In this document: in pieces, positions 32,227 to 40,119 of the stretch | Numbering within the stretch: position 1 is the stretch's first letter | How the letters are laid out: each line of letters starts with the position of its first letter | Assembly: GCA_003599595.1 (NCBI GenBank) | Contig: QZIP01000046.1 | Coordinates: 1-44,477 of the forward strand | DNA from: Candidatus Parcubacteria bacterium | GTDB taxonomy: Bacteria; Patescibacteriota; Microgenomatia; Levybacterales; GWA1-39-11 | DNA length: 44,477 bases | Direction of reading: 5' to 3' | Translations under genes and position numbers: made by a program | The notes under the pieces: model-generated | Told to the model about the DNA's origin: nothing | The model's database searches: none | Seen by the model: only the letters and a program-made list of their open reading frames with translations

Positions 32227-33411
32227 GTGAGGACTTATCAAAAACTTTTCCATCTTCCACATCACAAGAGCGAATATCTTTCTGTTTTATATTCCGTAGC
32301 TACTCTTAGGACCTTTGTTTTGTCTTTAATGAGTCTGTTTTTACCTATATATTTATTAAAGTTTATGGAGGGTAGGGGTTTGGCACAGGATGAGGCTTTG
32401 ATGCTTTTGGGTATATTTTACATTCTACATTTTGTTACAAATATTTTATTTCAACCAATTGTTGCTTTAGTCAATTCAAAATTAGGAATAAGGTTTGGGT
32501 TTTTGATGGGACAATTTTCTTTAGCTTTTTTTCTTGTTCTTGTGAATAATGTTGTGGATTTAGGATCTATGGTTCCTGTTTTTTTTGTTTTAACTTTGGC
32601 GGCTACTTTTTGGTGGGTTTCTTATCATATATTTTTTATTGAGGTTGGAGAGATGAAAAGATTTGGTAAGGAGATTGGATCAATGCAGTTTTTGGGAATA
32701 TCTGCCGGGCTTACGGCTCCTTTTATCGGAGGGTTAGTGATAACTTATTTTGGCTTTCCTGTCCTTTTTGTTGTGTCAGCTATGATTATAGCTATTTCTT
32801 TTATGATGCTTTTGTTTATGAAGGATTTTGAAAGACTGAATACCGTTAGTTTACTTGGTATGTTTAGGGAGGCTAAAGCAAGGAAAAGAGAATTTTTAAG
32901 TTTTGTGGGTATAGGAGGAGAATCTATTGTTTACTCTATAATATGGCCGATTTTTATGTATTTTTTGTTTAAAGATTTTCTTGTAACTGGTATTTTTTTC
33001 TCGCTTATAATTTTATTTTCAGGAGTTATAGCATTTATTGTGGGTGGTTTGTGTGATAGGTTTTCAAGTCAAAAGCTTGAAAGGTATGGATCTGGGGTGG
33101 TGTCGTTGACCTGGATTGGCAAAACTCTTTTTCAGGCTCCGGTTGGTATTTTTATTTTAGATATGTTTTATAGAATATTTGTTAATTTGTTTTATTTGCC
33201 GATTGATGCGTTTGCATATAAGAGTGCAGACGGTGAAGGTGTGGATAAGGCAAAATATATTGCATTTAGAGAGGCATCTTATGCAATAGGACATATTATT
33301 TCATTGTCTTTTTTTGTAATCTTTATTTTTATAGGTTTGCCTTTTTGGATGGCGTTTATGTCAGGTGCAATTCTTTCACTTTTGCCGATGTTGATAAGGG
33401 AGAAGCAATAG
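32227..33411 (+). CDS. Major facilitator superfamily-like membrane protein
   Basis: A 394-residue protein with about 11-12 hydrophobic helices and short loops, typical of MFS transporters. Loop 2-3 lacks the classic GxxxDRxGRR signature but there is a related GGLCDRFSSQKLE at about residue 280. The substrate cannot be predicted. The start is GTG 32227, fixed by a promoter 7 nt upstream; an ATG inside would cut the first helix. It is monocistronic, convergent with the next minus-strand genes. Confidence 0.8.
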   Translation: MRTYQKLFHLPHHKSEYLSVLYSVATLRTFVLSLMSLFLPIYLLKFMEGRGLAQDEALMLLGIFYILHFVTNILFQPIVALVNSKLGIRFGFLMGQFSLAFFLVLVNNVVDLGSMVPVFFVLTLAATFWWVSYHIFFIEVGEMKRFGKEIGSMQFLGISAGLTAPFIGGLVITYFGFPVLFVVSAMIIAISFMMLLFMKDFERLNTVSLLGMFREAKARKREFLSFVGIGGESIVYSIIWPIFMYFLFKDFLVTGIFFSLIILFSGVIAFIVGGLCDRFSSQKLERYGSGVVSLTWIGKTLFQAPVGIFILDMFYRIFVNLFYLPIDAFAYKSADGEGVDKAKYIAFREASYAIGHIISLSFFVIFIFIGLPFWMAFMSGAILSLLPMLIREKQ

Positions 33412-33429
33412 CATATACAAGGGAGGTAT

Positions 33430-33457
33430 TAAGTATTAAGTATTAAGTATTAAGTAT
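33430..33457. repeat. 7-bp tandem repeat
   Basis: Four perfect copies of taagtat. A gggtggcgaggctgttccacc element with a ccacct-tcc-aggtgg hairpin (33549-33563) lies 75 nt further on. The 33412-33575 spacer holds no gene. Confidence 0.8.
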
Positions 33458-33575
33458 TTTGGTTTTAATCAATGTTTCCGTGTATCAATACGTGGAAATA
33501 AAGATTTGGGTTTTTTCTGGATTGGGATATTTGGGTGGCGAGGCTGTTCCACCTTCCAGGTGGCGATCGTAGTGG

Positions 33576-34400
33576 TTATTTTTTGATGATGGGGGTGAGT
33601 TTTTTTCCGCTGCCGGTGGATGCTTGGATTTCTGATTCAATGGATGTTATATCTTTTTGTTTTATCATTTCTGGTGATGGAGGTAAGTCTTTAAATTGAA
33701 TAATTCTTGATGCAATAATAATATTACTGTCTTTTAGATCTTTAAAGCCTGCTATAAAAATTCTTTGTTCAGTTTCAATTTTTGAATAACCAGATTTTTG
33801 TAAAGATTGATTTTTTTTCTCCAATGTTTGAGTTTTGGTAGATGTTTCTACTTCTATTGTTTTTATATTTCCTATGGAATCTATTACTTGAAATGTGTAT
33901 TCTCCGGTATTTTTATCTAAAACAATTCCTTCAATGTATGCTGGGACAGATTTTATTCTTGCAACATGTCTTGCAAGAAGCCGTTTTGTATCTTTGTTAT
34001 AAAGACCAACAAAAGAAAGTTCATCTCCACTTTTTATGTCTGAAATACCAAAGTCTTGATTTGATTTTGATTCTTCAAATTTAGTTAATTCATCAATGTC
34101 AATAATTCTTTTTTCCTTTTTATTTTTGTTTTCTATAACTATTTTTGTATTAGTGGCCTCTGAGACTTTTCCTAGTATTCCTTTTTTTTCGACCAGGTTT
34201 AATTCTGCAACTTTTGAGGCCACCATTTCTTTAATTTTTTGAATTCTTTCAATTTCTGAATTTTCTGACTCAAATTGGGAAATTGTTGGTTTTACGGTTG
34301 TTGTGGGTTTTTTTGATGTGTCTGAAACAGCTTTTGAGTTATTGTTGGAGAATAAGATAAATATTAATATAAGTATTATAGAAAGTATATTTTTTTTCAT
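33576..34400 (-). CDS. Secreted hypothetical protein with OB-like domains
   Basis: 274 residues with a signal peptide (MKKNILSIILILIFILFSNN then a polar mature part). A helical segment at about 45-70 (IERIQKIKEMVASKVAEL) is followed by two beta-rich units, ILGKVSEATNTKIVIEN and IEGIVLDKNTGEYTFQVID, which resemble DUF5666-type OB folds. It is extracytoplasmic and its function is unknown. It starts 10 nt after the stop of the gene at 34411-34833, so the two form an operon from the promoter at 34983-35011. Confidence 0.65.
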   Translation of the reverse strand: MKKNILSIILILIFILFSNNNSKAVSDTSKKPTTTVKPTISQFESENSEIERIQKIKEMVASKVAELNLVEKKGILGKVSEATNTKIVIENKNKKEKRIIDIDELTKFEESKSNQDFGISDIKSGDELSFVGLYNKDTKRLLARHVARIKSVPAYIEGIVLDKNTGEYTFQVIDSIGNIKTIEVETSTKTQTLEKKNQSLQKSGYSKIETEQRIFIAGFKDLKDSNIIIASRIIQFKDLPPSPEMIKQKDITSIESEIQASTGSGKKLTPIIKK

Positions 34401-34410
34401 ATCTTAGATT

Positions 34411-34833
34411 TTAGAATTCTTCTGTTGAAAAAGTTATTACCCGTTCATCTATTTTTTCAAAGCCTTGTGGTGAAATGCTGCGTGTTATTAATTTATTACT
34501 TCCTGCGTCAATTGTGATACTTAGAGAGAATTGTCCTTCTGAGCTTGGATAAGCAACTACATCCTCTTGGTTTGTTGAAACTATGATTACGTTTTCAGAA
34601 TTTGTTTTTCCTTTTACATGAATGACTCTTTTATTTGTTATGTCTTCATTTTTTGGTTCAGAGATTGTTAAGTAGCTTGTGTCTTTTGGTGTGGGAGTGG
34701 GAATGTCTTGAGCTATTGTTTTTGTTTCTTTTTCAGAGATAGTTTTTGTTGATTGGTAGAGGAAAAAGCCAATAGTTGTTAGGGAAAGACCAATGGTTAG
34801 TGCGATAAATGCAATTACTATTCTTTCTTTCAT
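34411..34833 (-). CDS. Membrane-anchored Ig-like hypothetical protein
   Basis: 140 residues: an N-terminal membrane helix (about 4-25), a Thr/Pro/Lys-rich linker, then a single beta-sandwich-like domain (VIHVKGKTNSENVIIVS ... GQFSLSITIDAGSNKLITRS) typical of bacterial Ig-like or glucodextranase-B-type modules. Start ATG 34833 is chosen over an upstream frame from 34848 because the membrane helix then starts normally. First gene of a two-gene operon with the secreted protein at 33576-34400. It has an unusually long structured leader. Confidence 0.65.
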   Translation of the reverse strand: MKERIVIAFIALTIGLSLTTIGFFLYQSTKTISEKETKTIAQDIPTPTPKDTSYLTISEPKNEDITNKRVIHVKGKTNSENVIIVSTNQEDVVAYPSSEGQFSLSITIDAGSNKLITRSISPQGFEKIDERVITFSTEEF

Positions 34834-34849
34834 ACTAATAAAAACCAAA

Positions 34850-34940
34850 GTTTTTGGTATAGTTTTTTGATTCCACGGATTTTTTTATCTGTGAGATCCT
34901 TAAGGCTACCTTTGGGATTTACACGGATAATTTATCCGTG
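34850..34940 (-). promoter_or_regulatory. Leader with competing ATCCGTG/CACGGAT arms
   Basis: On the minus strand a perfect 19-nt hairpin (34922-34940, CACGGATAAATTATCCGTG) is followed by a second CACAGAT...ATCCGTG hairpin (about 34866-34887) and an ACCAAA-aac-TTTGGT stem. The first CACGGAT can pair with either ATCCGTG, so alternative folds exist. Regulation is inferred. Confidence 0.4.
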
Positions 34941-34982
34941 AGATTTTAACTATAGTGGGTAGTCTTTCCATTGTGTGTCCAT

Positions 34983-35011
34983 ATGATAGTGTAAAAAGAT
35001 CTACTTGTCAA
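34983..35011 (-). promoter_or_regulatory. Promoter of the 34411-33576 operon
   Basis: Minus strand: TTGACA (35011-35006), 17 nt, TATCAT (34988-34983). The transcript should start near 34976, giving a ~140-nt leader, in contrast with most genes here. Confidence 0.65.
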
Positions 35012-35128
35012 GAAAATGGTTTTTGTGTTAGGATAACACTAATTAATAATTAGAATAAACCAATATACAAATAAACAAATAAGCTAATAAGAATAATAAT
35101 TATTGATTAAAATTATTTGGGAATTGAT

Positions 35129-35160
35129 TTGTTTATTGGGTTATTTGTTTATTGGGTTAT
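35129..35160. repeat. 16-bp tandem repeat
   Basis: Two perfect copies of ttgtttattgggttat; complementary words (aataaaccaa, aaataaacaaataagc) at 35052-35085 make the spacer an imperfect inverted repeat. Confidence 0.7.
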
Positions 35161-35172
35161 TAACGTTATTGT

Positions 35173-35670
35173 ATGGAGATTATAAGAATAAATGATGAGA
35201 GTATAAGGATCAAAGGTAAAAAGATTTCTGTAGTTACGGATCCTGATGAAAAGGCAGAAGGTGATGTGTTTATTTATACTACACGTAGTGAATCAAGAAC
35301 AAGTATGGCCAATACAGAAGGCAAGCTTGTTGTAGAAGGTCCAGGAGAATATGAGGTTGGTGGAGTACACTTTAGAGTATCTTCTGACAATGATAATCTA
35401 ATTTATAAAATAGATGAAGATTCTAATGTCTTGCTTTTAACTTCAAAATCTGCAAAGAAAGTTGAAGAAGGAGATTATACGGCAGTTATAATTAAGGCAG
35501 TAGAAAAACTTGAAGAAGGTGACCTTTCCAACTTTTCCTCGTCCAATATTGTATTGTATGGAAAAGAAGAAAATATTGCGTTAAATGACGCTAATCTTAA
35601 AAGGATTCCAAAAGTAAACCTCAAGAAAAAAGACGAGATTCAGGGATTTATAGTAGTTTTGTCGAAATAG
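35173..35670 (+). CDS. Degenerate metallo-beta-lactamase-fold protein
   Basis: A 165-residue protein. Its start (MEIIRINDESIRIKGKKISVVTDP) and the VEGPGEYEVGGVHF segment match the UPF0173-like MBL hydrolases, but the HxHxDH metal motif is absent: the corresponding stretch reads FIYTTRSESRTS. The last third is also shortened. It is therefore unlikely to be a metal-dependent hydrolase and may be a structural or binding derivative. It lies between a repeat-rich spacer and dnaB. Confidence 0.65.
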   Translation: MEIIRINDESIRIKGKKISVVTDPDEKAEGDVFIYTTRSESRTSMANTEGKLVVEGPGEYEVGGVHFRVSSDNDNLIYKIDEDSNVLLLTSKSAKKVEEGDYTAVIIKAVEKLEEGDLSNFSSSNIVLYGKEENIALNDANLKRIPKVNLKKKDEIQGFIVVLSK

Positions 35671-35684
35671 AAGTTTGTTAATTA

Positions 35685-35862
35685 ATTGCTTCTTTGCGTT
35701 GCATGAGTTAATTGTCCATAATTTAAAATTCAAAATGCAATGGATTCGACTAACGCTCACCATTGCACTGAGCAATGTCGAAGTACAAAATTACAATTTA
35801 AAATTCAAAATTATTAACTTTGAGTTGTAACTTTGAACTTTTCACTTTGAACTATTAACTTA
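35685..35862. repeat. Inverted-repeat spacer before dnaB
   Basis: Words aatttaaaattcaaaatgc on the left and tttgagttgtaactttgaac on the right. It holds copy 2 of the 64-bp repeat (35729-35792). No gene. Confidence 0.6.
35729..35792. repeat. 64-bp repeat, copy 2
   Basis: Partner of 30381-30444 with four C/T differences; arms gcaatgg/ccattgc pair perfectly. Confidence 0.7.
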
Positions 35863-35867
35863 ATAAT

Positions 35868-37199
35868 ATGGTAGTTACCCGTATTCCCCCACATGATGAT
35901 GAAGCAGAGCAGGCAGTTCTTGGAGCTCTTTTAATTGATAGAGAGGCAATGTCTACTGTCTCTGGGATTTTAATGCCGGAATATTTTTATAGTGAAATAA
36001 ATAAAGATGTTTATGAGGCAATGTTTTCTTTAGCAGAAGAACGTAAGCCAGTTGATTTGCTAACCTTGACCAGTGTTTTAAAAAAGAAAAAGCTTTATGA
36101 TAAGGTTGGAGGATCATCCTACCTTACTTCTCTTGCCAATGCTGTTCCTACTGCGGCAAACGTTGAATACTATAGCCATATAATAAGAGAGAAGCATGTG
36201 AGAAGAAGTCTTATTAGTATTGGTGCAGATGTTACTGATATGGCTTTTCAGGAAGATAAAGAAGCTAATGAAATTTTAGATAAAGCGGAACAGAATATTT
36301 TTAAGATATCTCAAGAGCATGTGCGGCAGGGATTTATTCATATTAAAGATACTTTGGCAGAAAGCTTTGATAGGCTTGACGAATTACATAAAAGAGGTGA
36401 GGGCTTGAGAGGAATTGAAACAGGTTTTGTGGATTTAGACTTTTTACTTTCAGGTTTTCAGGATTCAAATTTACTTATTTTAGCAGCCCGTCCAGGGCAA
36501 GGAAAAACAGCTTTTGTTATAAACATAGCTCAACATGTTACTGTTGTAAAAAAATATCCAGTTGGAATTTTTTCTTTGGAAATGAGCAAAGAAGAATTGG
36601 TTGACAGATTGCTTGTGAGTCAGTCAGATATTGATGCCTGGAAGCTTAAGACTGGAAGACTTTCAGATGAGGATTTTGAAAAGCTATCGCAGGCAATGGG
36701 GGAACTTGCGGAGGCACCAATTTTTATAGATGATACTCCAGGTCTAACGATACCTGAGATGAGAACAAAAGCAAGGAGATTGCAGCTTGAACATAATATT
36801 AGGCTTTTAATAGTTGATTATTTGCAGCTTGCAAATCCGGGAAAAAAGCTTGAAAACAGAGTTCAGGAGGTAACCTATATTTCACAAAACCTTAAAAATT
36901 TAGCGCGTGAGCTTAAAATTCCTGTTTTGGCAGTATCCCAGCTTTCCCGTGCGGTAGAGCATAGGGGAGAAAGGAGACCACAGCTTGCAGATCTCAGAGA
37001 GTCTGGTGCAATAGAACAAGATGCTGATGTGGTTATGTTTTTATATTCAGATCAGGAGGAATTTACATCTCAAAGGATTGTTAAGATAAATATAGCAAAA
37101 CACAGAAACGGTCCGGTGGGAGAGAAAGAGCTATTGTTTAGGGGAGATAGAATTAGGTTTTACAATATTGAACAGAACAGGGAAGCAGTTAGCGTTTAG
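35868..37199 (+). CDS. dnaB: Replicative DNA helicase
   Basis: A 443-residue DnaB. N-terminal domain to about residue 150 (PPHDDEAEQAVLGALL), then the RecA-like motor: Walker A ARPGQGKTAF, the FSLEMSKEELVDRL region, Walker B LLIVDYLQLA, H4 with AVSQLSRAVEHR and the arginine finger region. It forms a hexamer that unwinds DNA at the fork. Length is normal. No intein is present. Start ATG 35868 has no clear Shine-Dalgarno. It is 51 nt from the peptidase E gene, so it may lead a four-gene transcript. Confidence 0.96.
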   Translation: MVVTRIPPHDDEAEQAVLGALLIDREAMSTVSGILMPEYFYSEINKDVYEAMFSLAEERKPVDLLTLTSVLKKKKLYDKVGGSSYLTSLANAVPTAANVEYYSHIIREKHVRRSLISIGADVTDMAFQEDKEANEILDKAEQNIFKISQEHVRQGFIHIKDTLAESFDRLDELHKRGEGLRGIETGFVDLDFLLSGFQDSNLLILAARPGQGKTAFVINIAQHVTVVKKYPVGIFSLEMSKEELVDRLLVSQSDIDAWKLKTGRLSDEDFEKLSQAMGELAEAPIFIDDTPGLTIPEMRTKARRLQLEHNIRLLIVDYLQLANPGKKLENRVQEVTYISQNLKNLARELKIPVLAVSQLSRAVEHRGERRPQLADLRESGAIEQDADVVMFLYSDQEEFTSQRIVKINIAKHRNGPVGEKELLFRGDRIRFYNIEQNREAVSV

Positions 37200-37250
37200 T
37201 TGGTTAGCGTCTAGCGTTTAGTTACAAAATTTAACTAATAATTGAGAAGG

Positions 37251-37919
37251 ATGAGGAAGTTGTTTTTAACATCAGAAGGGCTCGTGTCGGAGGTAAGAGA
37301 GTATTTTGTTGAAATGATTTTAAAAAAACCAGAAGATACTAAAATTGTTTTTATTGCAAATGCTGGGGATGTGGAGTCTGATAAAGCATATATAGAAGAA
37401 GATAAAAGATTAATTGAGGATATGGGTTTTTTGCTTGGAGAGATTGATTTAAAACAAGAAAGTGAAAATTCTCTTAGGGAAAAGATTGATGGATTTGATG
37501 CGGTATTTGTTGAGGGTGGAAATACTTTTTATCTTTTAGATTTGGTAAGAAAAAGCGGGTTTGATAAAGTCTTGATAGAGTTTTTGGATAAAGGGAAAAT
37601 ATATGTTGGGGTAAGTGCGGGTAGTATTTTGGTAGGACCAGATATTAAAAGTGCGTTGTGGCAGGATGTTGGAGAGTATCCTGATAAAGACATTGTGGGA
37701 TTAAAAGATTCAAAAGGATTAGGTATTGTTCCTTTTGCAGTTTCCCCACATATACTTCCTCAACATTTGGACGCTCTGAGGAAAAGAGTAAAAGAAGTGA
37801 ATTATCCGGTTGTTAGTTTGACAGATAAACAAGCAGTGAAGGTAATTGGTGATAAATATGAGATAGTGGGAGAAGGGGAGAAGCTGGTTTATAATAATGT
37901 AAATAATTTAAGCTTTTAG
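37251..37919 (+). CDS. Peptidase E-like S51 serine peptidase
   Basis: A 222-residue protein of the class I glutamine-amidotransferase-like S51 family. The nucleophile Ser is in GVSAGSIL (about residue 120), preceded by EGGNTFYLL, and the likely His is in SPHILPQHLD. Bacterial peptidase E cleaves Asp-X dipeptides in the cytoplasm. ATG 37251 is chosen rather than the TTG at 37242 because family members start M-[KR]-K-L-F-L. Next gene begins 11 nt later. Confidence 0.85.
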   Translation: MRKLFLTSEGLVSEVREYFVEMILKKPEDTKIVFIANAGDVESDKAYIEEDKRLIEDMGFLLGEIDLKQESENSLREKIDGFDAVFVEGGNTFYLLDLVRKSGFDKVLIEFLDKGKIYVGVSAGSILVGPDIKSALWQDVGEYPDKDIVGLKDSKGLGIVPFAVSPHILPQHLDALRKRVKEVNYPVVSLTDKQAVKVIGDKYEIVGEGEKLVYNNVNNLSF

Positions 37920-37930
37920 GATTTTTTGTT

Positions 37931-38353
37931 ATGAAAAAGAAAATAGTTAAGGGTAAAGAAGTTTACGAGATTGATAGCAAAACGTGTGAGGAAATGTTTG
38001 AAGTTCAGGAAGAGGTAAGGAAGAATACTTTTCCAAAAGCAGGAGGGTATTGTGCTAGTGTTTTGACAAAGAAAGGAAATATTGATCCGGGTGTTGCTTA
38101 TCAATCAGATACTTATACTTTGACTATTCATGGAGAAGCATCGGCTTTAAATCATGCAGCTATCCATGGGGAGGGGAAGGAAATTGTTGCAATAACGGGG
38201 CCAAATTGCCATATATGCAAACAACTCATTTATGAGAATAGTTTGAGGTCAAATATAGATATTGTTGTAGTTGTAAATGAAGATGGACAATTCAAACAAA
38301 TTCCAATAAGTGGGTTGATGCCTTTTCCTTGGCCTAGCGAACCTCAGGTGTGA
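37931..38353 (+). CDS. Cytidine deaminase-like zinc protein
   Basis: 140 residues with the deaminase-fold zinc signature: HGEASALNHAA (His plus catalytic Glu) and GPNCHICKQLI (two Cys). The spacing fits the CDA superfamily, with HGE instead of the usual HAE/CAE. It may deaminate a nucleoside, a base or another amidine; the C terminus (QIPISGLMPFPWP) resembles the cytidine deaminase end LLPxxF. Second gene of a peptidase E / deaminase / cupin group, with 11- and 3-nt spacers. Confidence 0.8.
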   Translation: MKKKIVKGKEVYEIDSKTCEEMFEVQEEVRKNTFPKAGGYCASVLTKKGNIDPGVAYQSDTYTLTIHGEASALNHAAIHGEGKEIVAITGPNCHICKQLIYENSLRSNIDIVVVVNEDGQFKQIPISGLMPFPWPSEPQV

Positions 38354-38356
38354 TTT

Positions 38357-38731
38357 ATGCCATATGATATATCGATATATCATACACATAGATATATGAA
38401 AATAAAGTATTCTTTTAATGAGGCTTTTCCTTTTGGATGGAGTGGGATTAAGGGGTGGGCTTATAATTCAAAAGGTGATTTTTCTGGTGCAAGCGCGGCT
38501 GTTTTTGAAGTTGACGGAGCACATGGGAAAGTACAAACCAGTTTAAGTGATAGGATTTATTATGTAATTGAGGGTAGAGGAGAGTTTTTTGTGGGAAAAG
38601 AAGTGGTGCCAGTTAGGTCAACAGATGTTGTTATTATTCCTAGAGACACGGAATATGATTATAAAGGTGAGATAAAATTGTTTTTGGTACATACTCCGGC
38701 ATATGATGATGAATATGAGATAAGGTTTTAG
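38357..38731 (+). CDS. Single-domain cupin protein
   Basis: A 124-residue small beta-barrel. The segment IYYVIEGRGEFFVGKEVVPVRSTDVVIIPRDTEY matches the two cupin motifs (GxGxxxV and PRDTxH-like), but the metal His positions are replaced (Tyr, Asp), so metal binding is doubtful. The start could also be Met14 (38396). It starts 3 nt after the deaminase stop, so they are surely co-transcribed. Function unknown; a small-molecule isomerase or sensor is possible. Confidence 0.72.
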   Translation: MPYDISIYHTHRYMKIKYSFNEAFPFGWSGIKGWAYNSKGDFSGASAAVFEVDGAHGKVQTSLSDRIYYVIEGRGEFFVGKEVVPVRSTDVVIIPRDTEYDYKGEIKLFLVHTPAYDDEYEIRF

Positions 38732-38793
38732 GTTGTATCCCTGAATAACTTGATGAGTATTGTAAATAAGGATGCGGCACAAAGGGCCGTAAT

Positions 38794-38819
38794 CATAAAT
38801 AACTTGCAAGTTATTTATG
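38794..38819 (-). terminator. 26-bp perfect palindrome after the transposase
   Basis: The half-site cataaataacttg is followed by its exact complement. It begins 10 nt after the transposase stop and could end its transcript, though there is no long T-run. It may instead be a transposition-related site. Confidence 0.5.
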
Positions 38820-38828
38820 AACGATCCC

Positions 38829-39953
38829 TTAGCTTCTTTGGTAATGAGTTGGGTGATTGTATCCACCCCATGGTCCAATATTAGTAGAAATATTATTCAG
38901 CAGCAAGGGTGGAAATGCACAGATGTCTTTGGGTATCCAGTGGTATTGTTTTTGGAGTTTCTGGTAAGGCGGATTATCTTGCATGTCATTACCAGTATGT
39001 CCTCTTTTGGTATTGTAGTACCAAGTCCAGTTCAGGGCCTCCAGGAAAAACTGATCTTTGGTTTTAATAGTTTGCAGTCTGGGGATGTAAAATTCTTCAT
39101 CATCAGTCCGGTGTGACCTTTCCACAAATCCATTTTTCTGTGATTGTCCTTTATGATTTTGGTGGATAGTTGCCCCTAACGGTTTAAGTAGTTTTCTTAA
39201 GTCGGTAATCTTTTGTCTGGATTTACCACCAAACTCCTCACCCCAATCAACAGTGAAAACCAGTTCTGCCCTGATGTTATGTGCCCTGAGCCAGGCAATT
39301 ACCATCAGGTAAAAACATAACCCGTTAGTAACAGATTTCTTATATGAGTAAGCTAAAAATCTAATTCTGGTATTAACACATTCTGCCGTCCACTGGTAAG
39401 GTGGTAGATTATGCCTTTGCAGATGGTGATAAACCTCTTGGGGCAGGGCTTTCTTATCCAGAATATCTTTTAAATCAGTCTGAATAATTTCAAAAGGCTC
39501 AGCACTATACCAATCATAAAATCTGACTTGTTTGCCATTAGCACTCCTGACTTTTTCTCCTTTTAATAGTCCTTGAGCTCTGGCTCTTTTTAAGATATTT
39601 CTACAAGCCTCATCTTTTAAGACAAGCCCCTGTTTTTCTCTTAACTCTTTGGCCACTCTTCTATAACCAAACTTAGTAGCATTTTTGATAGCAATTGCCT
39701 TTTCCTCAATAGTTTCCACTGTTCTGTTGTGGACAGTTTTTACAGCATGAGACCTATCAGTCAGATCACCAGCTGCTTCCTTTGCAATAGCCAGCTGAAC
39801 TACCTTTCTAGTAGTGGTAAACATCTGGGCAGCTTGCGAGATATTATTAGTTTGTTTAAAAACCTCCAAAACTGCAGCTCTGGCAGTTTCCGGATTTAAT
39901 TTATACAAACTAGAGTAATTCAAGACTACATCTTGTTGTTGACCAATTTTCAT
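38829..39953 (-). CDS. Transposase with rve-type DDE integrase core
   Basis: 374 residues. The N-terminal ~130 include one or two helix-turn-helix units (ISQAAQMFTTTRKVVQLAI). The DDE residues are Asp160 (IQTDLKDI), Asp236 (VDWGEEFGG, replacing the usual TDNG) and Glu278 (NGFVERSHRT). The pattern fits IS481-like transposases. Strong Shine-Dalgarno AAAGGAGG 6 nt before ATG 39953, unlike the leaderless host genes, consistent with recent arrival. The reading frame is intact. Confidence 0.85.
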   Translation of the reverse strand: MKIGQQQDVVLNYSSLYKLNPETARAAVLEVFKQTNNISQAAQMFTTTRKVVQLAIAKEAAGDLTDRSHAVKTVHNRTVETIEEKAIAIKNATKFGYRRVAKELREKQGLVLKDEACRNILKRARAQGLLKGEKVRSANGKQVRFYDWYSAEPFEIIQTDLKDILDKKALPQEVYHHLQRHNLPPYQWTAECVNTRIRFLAYSYKKSVTNGLCFYLMVIAWLRAHNIRAELVFTVDWGEEFGGKSRQKITDLRKLLKPLGATIHQNHKGQSQKNGFVERSHRTDDEEFYIPRLQTIKTKDQFFLEALNWTWYYNTKRGHTGNDMQDNPPYQKLQKQYHWIPKDICAFPPLLLNNISTNIGPWGGYNHPTHYQRS

Positions 39954-40119
39954 CGATACCTCCTTTCAGCTCAGATAGTGAATTAATTCCAGCAATCTTA
40001 AATGCCGTTTTAATATATTTGAACCCCTTAATTCTAACTGAAAGGTTTATACGATCCGCTAGCTCACCTACACCGCATCCTTGACTTGACTTTTATTTTT
40101 CTGATATTCTGGTATTAGT

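Larger units (their letters stand above)
38768..40082. mobile_element. IS element with DDE transposase
   Basis: Terminal inverted repeats aaggatgcgg (38768-38777) and ccgcatcctt (40073-40082) flank one transposase gene; total length 1315 bp. The repeats are short (10 bp perfect) and no target duplication is evident, so the exact ends are provisional. The 26-bp palindrome at 38794-38819 lies inside the left end. Confidence 0.6.

Noticed and set aside
3179-38000. CRISPR array from the regular A-rich repeats
   Set aside because: Repeats are degenerate, have no constant spacers and no cas gene is present.
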